Source of the DNA: JANJTY01 sp038257155
Lineage (GTDB): Bacteria; Pseudomonadota; Gammaproteobacteria; Xanthomonadales; Xanthomonadaceae
Direction: 5' to 3'
DNA: 17,935 bases
NCBI GenBank assembly: GCA_038257155.1
Contig: JBBSJP010000067.1
Span: 1-17,935 of the forward strand
Position numbers and translations under genes: made by a program. The notes beneath the pieces are model-generated. The model was not told the origin of the DNA, made no database searches, and worked only from the letters and a program-made list of their open reading frames with translations. Below, one piece after another: positions 17,201-17,935 of this stretch (its first letter is position 1; every line of letters begins with the position of its first letter).

Positions 17201-17935
17201 CGGCGTTGCCGGGCATACCGGGCCACGCTTCGGCTCCGGTGGCTGTGGCGGCGAAGCAGGTGTGGTGGATCTGGTCGCCACGCGGAAGGAAGAACGCAGC
17301 GCCCAGGAACGCGCAGGCAACCAGCTTGTCTATCCATTCACCAATGCGTTCGGCACGTTTGACCGACAGGTTACCGGCCAACAGACTTTCGATTTCAATA
17401 CCGCAGGACTGGCGCACATCGGTCTGTTGCCCGACATGCTGGCCGATGTGGAACAACTGGGCATGAGCGATGCAAATCTCGCGCCCCTTTACCGCTCAGC
17501 CAATCGCTATATCGAAGTGTGGGAGGCTGCCCTCGGCGTCACCTGCGATATCAACGATGCCGTGCCTTTGACGATAAGCAGCGTCACACCAAACTCCGGA
17601 CCCGCGGCCGGTGGCACTCCTGTCACCATCAGCGGCAGCGGATTCCAGGCCGGAACCATCGCCCGCTTCGGCGACGCCGTCTGCACCAGCGCCATCGTCA
17701 CCGTCCCCGATACGATCACCTGCAATACCCCGTTTGCCTCGCCCGTCCCGGTCACCGTGTCGGTTACCAACCCGGATGGCCAGTTCGCCACCTTGGTCAA
17801 CGGGTATACCTACATCGCCCCCGCGCCCACGGTGAGCAGCGTCACGCCGAACGCCGGACCTGCAGCTGGAGGTACTCCCGTCACCATCAGCGGCAGCGGA
17901 TTCCAGGCCGGCACCATCGCCCGCTTCGGCGACGC
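14202..17935 (+). CDS. Giant secreted protein: Cys-rich repeats + M19-like dipeptidase + IPT/TIG repeats (runs off right edge)
   Basis: One frame stays open from ATG 14202 to the window edge (1,244 codons, no stop). ATG 14208 is equally likely, since GAGG lies 8 bases upstream of it; GGAGAG precedes both. Residue numbers are from 14202. Residues 1-52 are a long N-region and signal peptide (GMVFVLLLALLIPASASAQ). Residues 53-466 are eight Cys-rich units of 50-54 residues. Residues of about 495-1120 resemble membrane dipeptidase (M19, amidohydrolase fold): SDMHAHM (H503, H505), LGIEVDN (E717), LIDIDHMS (H873), VASHGQF (H898), ALGTDFNG (D998), and a family-like end (GLLPDMLADVEQLG). These match the order of the renal dipeptidase metal ligands, except that the usual HxD is HxH. 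Two IPT/TIG Ig-like repeats start near residues 1124 and 1210. The likely activity is secreted dipeptide or amide hydrolysis. No characterised protein with this architecture is known to me. Confidence 0.85.
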   Translation, partial: MTMTDRREPPPPLEAHAWPKYAPATHAGAALLGMVFVLLLALLIPASASAQACGGDGLRACCVAEAPFGACMAGLIEIPGCTGDCQCSNNVFTATTSCVAQTPCGGLGERACCFAESAFGACEAGLVENVQANAGFCTNLPGTQSSGVCLAPTPCGGVNERACCAGESAFGACVAGLIEEPLANTGQCNNLAPGIESQGICRAISPCGGEGQRACCVGEAAFGACLGGLVELPQPNSGQCGNLAWGTQSSGVCAAITPCGGVDERACCLGEAAFGACQTGLVEEPLANTGQCGNLAPGIQSQGRCRAVSPCGGEGQRACCVGEAAFGACLAGLAEVPQANAGQCGNLTWGTQSSSVCVGVTPCGGAGQRACCLGEAGFGACAAGVNEVPGCAGDCLCTTSAIANSTCVIPAPCGGLGQRACCVGEGDACAAGLDEIPGCTGDCFCGPNATPAAVFSSSSCGLMAAPSGGITQIPEPGVNCSNCDPQPQPTEQFCSLPGFSDMHAHMFAHLAHGGAAFVGKPYDPIGGVNEALKQDYGTHMAVVGAFEGGAPPAHVDDGLPPDCPDYLLTTGVCDGQVLWHGDHQPFDDPTGTGTDDQPGAPLGAPLFSGWPTHKSAVHQQMYYRWLERAYRGGMRHMVMMAVHSEAMCEVSVQLAGVDCADSMAQIDLQLQAAYDFQDWLDGQSGGPGQGWFRIVHTPVEARRVMLDGKLAVTLGIEVDNLFNCKATGPCPNMPGHPQLDTVQKAIDFYHDWGVRHVFPVHNFDNAFAGAALWLDPLAVGNRYIEYEWQTGQDCATTPSAGPGYGFRHDNVTIDLLRALACAVSNGPLISCDLGDIAPPYDTPTTCNTRGLTPAGVDLVQRLMAKGMLIDIDHMSNKALDETLDAAVMQGNYPLVASHGQFFDLHPQLYGNPTTPGVAGQAGRHERLRTRDQLDRMRNLGGLVAILTLDGLQTLQHTPAPSTGFPTLQADCRSSTKSWIQGYQYAVEVMQGPVALGTDFNGVAGHTGPRFGSGGCGGEAGVVDLVATRKEERSAQERAGNQLVYPFTNAFGTFDRQVTGQQTFDFNTAGLAHIGLLPDMLADVEQLGMSDANLAPLYRSANRYIEVWEAALGVTCDINDAVPLTISSVTPNSGPAAGGTPVTISGSGFQAGTIARFGDAVCTSAIVTVPDTITCNTPFASPVPVTVSVTNPDGQFATLVNGYTYIAPAPTVSSVTPNAGPAAGGTPVTISGSGFQAGTIARFGD
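14358..15599 (+). repeat. Eight tandem Cys-rich coding repeats (150-162 bp each)
   Basis: Units begin at 14358, 14511, 14664, 14820, 14976, 15132, 15288 and 15438, each opening CGG-x2-(E/Q)RACC-x-GE (CGGDGLRACC in unit 1) followed in most units by xxFGACxxGL. Units 1, 7 and 8 continue with PGC(T/A)GDCxC (type A). Units 2-6 continue with N(T/A/S)GxCxNLxxGxxSxxxC (type B). Units 3 and 5 are closest to each other, as are 4 and 6, so a two-unit block was duplicated. Most units have six or more Cys, suggesting disulfide-linked modules. A degenerate stub with SGG in place of CGG follows at about 15600. Confidence 0.85.
17577..17935 (+). repeat. IPT/TIG coding repeats with 258-bp period
   Basis: Bases 17577-17677 and 17835-17935 are direct repeats differing at 10 of 101 positions by my count, most of them third-codon positions. 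Each encodes SSVTPN(S/A)GPAAGGTPVTI followed by SGSGFQAGTIARFGD, the start of an IPT/TIG Ig-like domain of 86 residues. The second copy is cut by the window edge, so more copies may follow. Confidence 0.85.

Noticed and set aside
16017..17456. 479-codon antisense open frame opposite the dipeptidase domain
   Set aside because: GC-rich shadow; the plus strand holds the DIDHMS, ASHGQF and GTDFNG motifs in one frame.

Overview
The window is GC-rich DNA from a Gram-negative bacterium, most probably a gammaproteobacterium of the Lysobacterales (Xanthomonadales). That placement is inference. It rests on a TonB-dependent receptor with a VTAQRR-type start, a soluble winged-helix/TPR regulator beside it, DUF1566 proteins, and large Sec-secreted proteins ending in a short (I/V)FxDGFE-like tail. 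No RNA gene, CRISPR array or replication origin was seen.

Layout: (1) 1-99, minus strand: the N-terminal end of an IS630-type transposase running off the left edge. (2) 253-1020: a CarF/PEDS1-type plasmanylethanolamine desaturase, probably unrelated to the rest. (3) 1021-1325: a short coding remnant and a promoter region. (4) 1326-3527: a secreted M12B (reprolysin)-like zinc protease. (5) 7545-3560, minus strand: a winged-helix/TPR regulator followed by an overlapping TonB-dependent receptor, convergent with the protease. (6) 7649-10768: a 22-codon leader ORF and two DUF1566 secreted proteins. (7) 10789-10989: a 200-bp fold-back, MITE-like element. (8) 11085-14165: a secreted M60-family (mucinase-like) metallopeptidase. 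(9) 14202 to the right edge: an open frame of more than 1,244 codons with eight Cys-rich repeats, an M19-like dipeptidase domain and the start of an IPT/TIG array.

Together, regions 4-9 look like an extracellular protein or glycoprotein degradation and surface-binding locus. It holds two endopeptidases with lectin-like domains, a putative secreted dipeptidase, adhesin-like proteins, an outer-membrane receptor that could import products, and a regulator. Two points support a common system. The same promoter-like sequence, with identical internal spacing (AGGAC-N18-TAAGCT), lies before the M12B protease (about 1208-1241) and in the divergent gap between the regulator and the DUF1566 genes (about 7559-7594). 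Three of the secreted proteins also end in the same short motif, a candidate C-terminal sorting signal.
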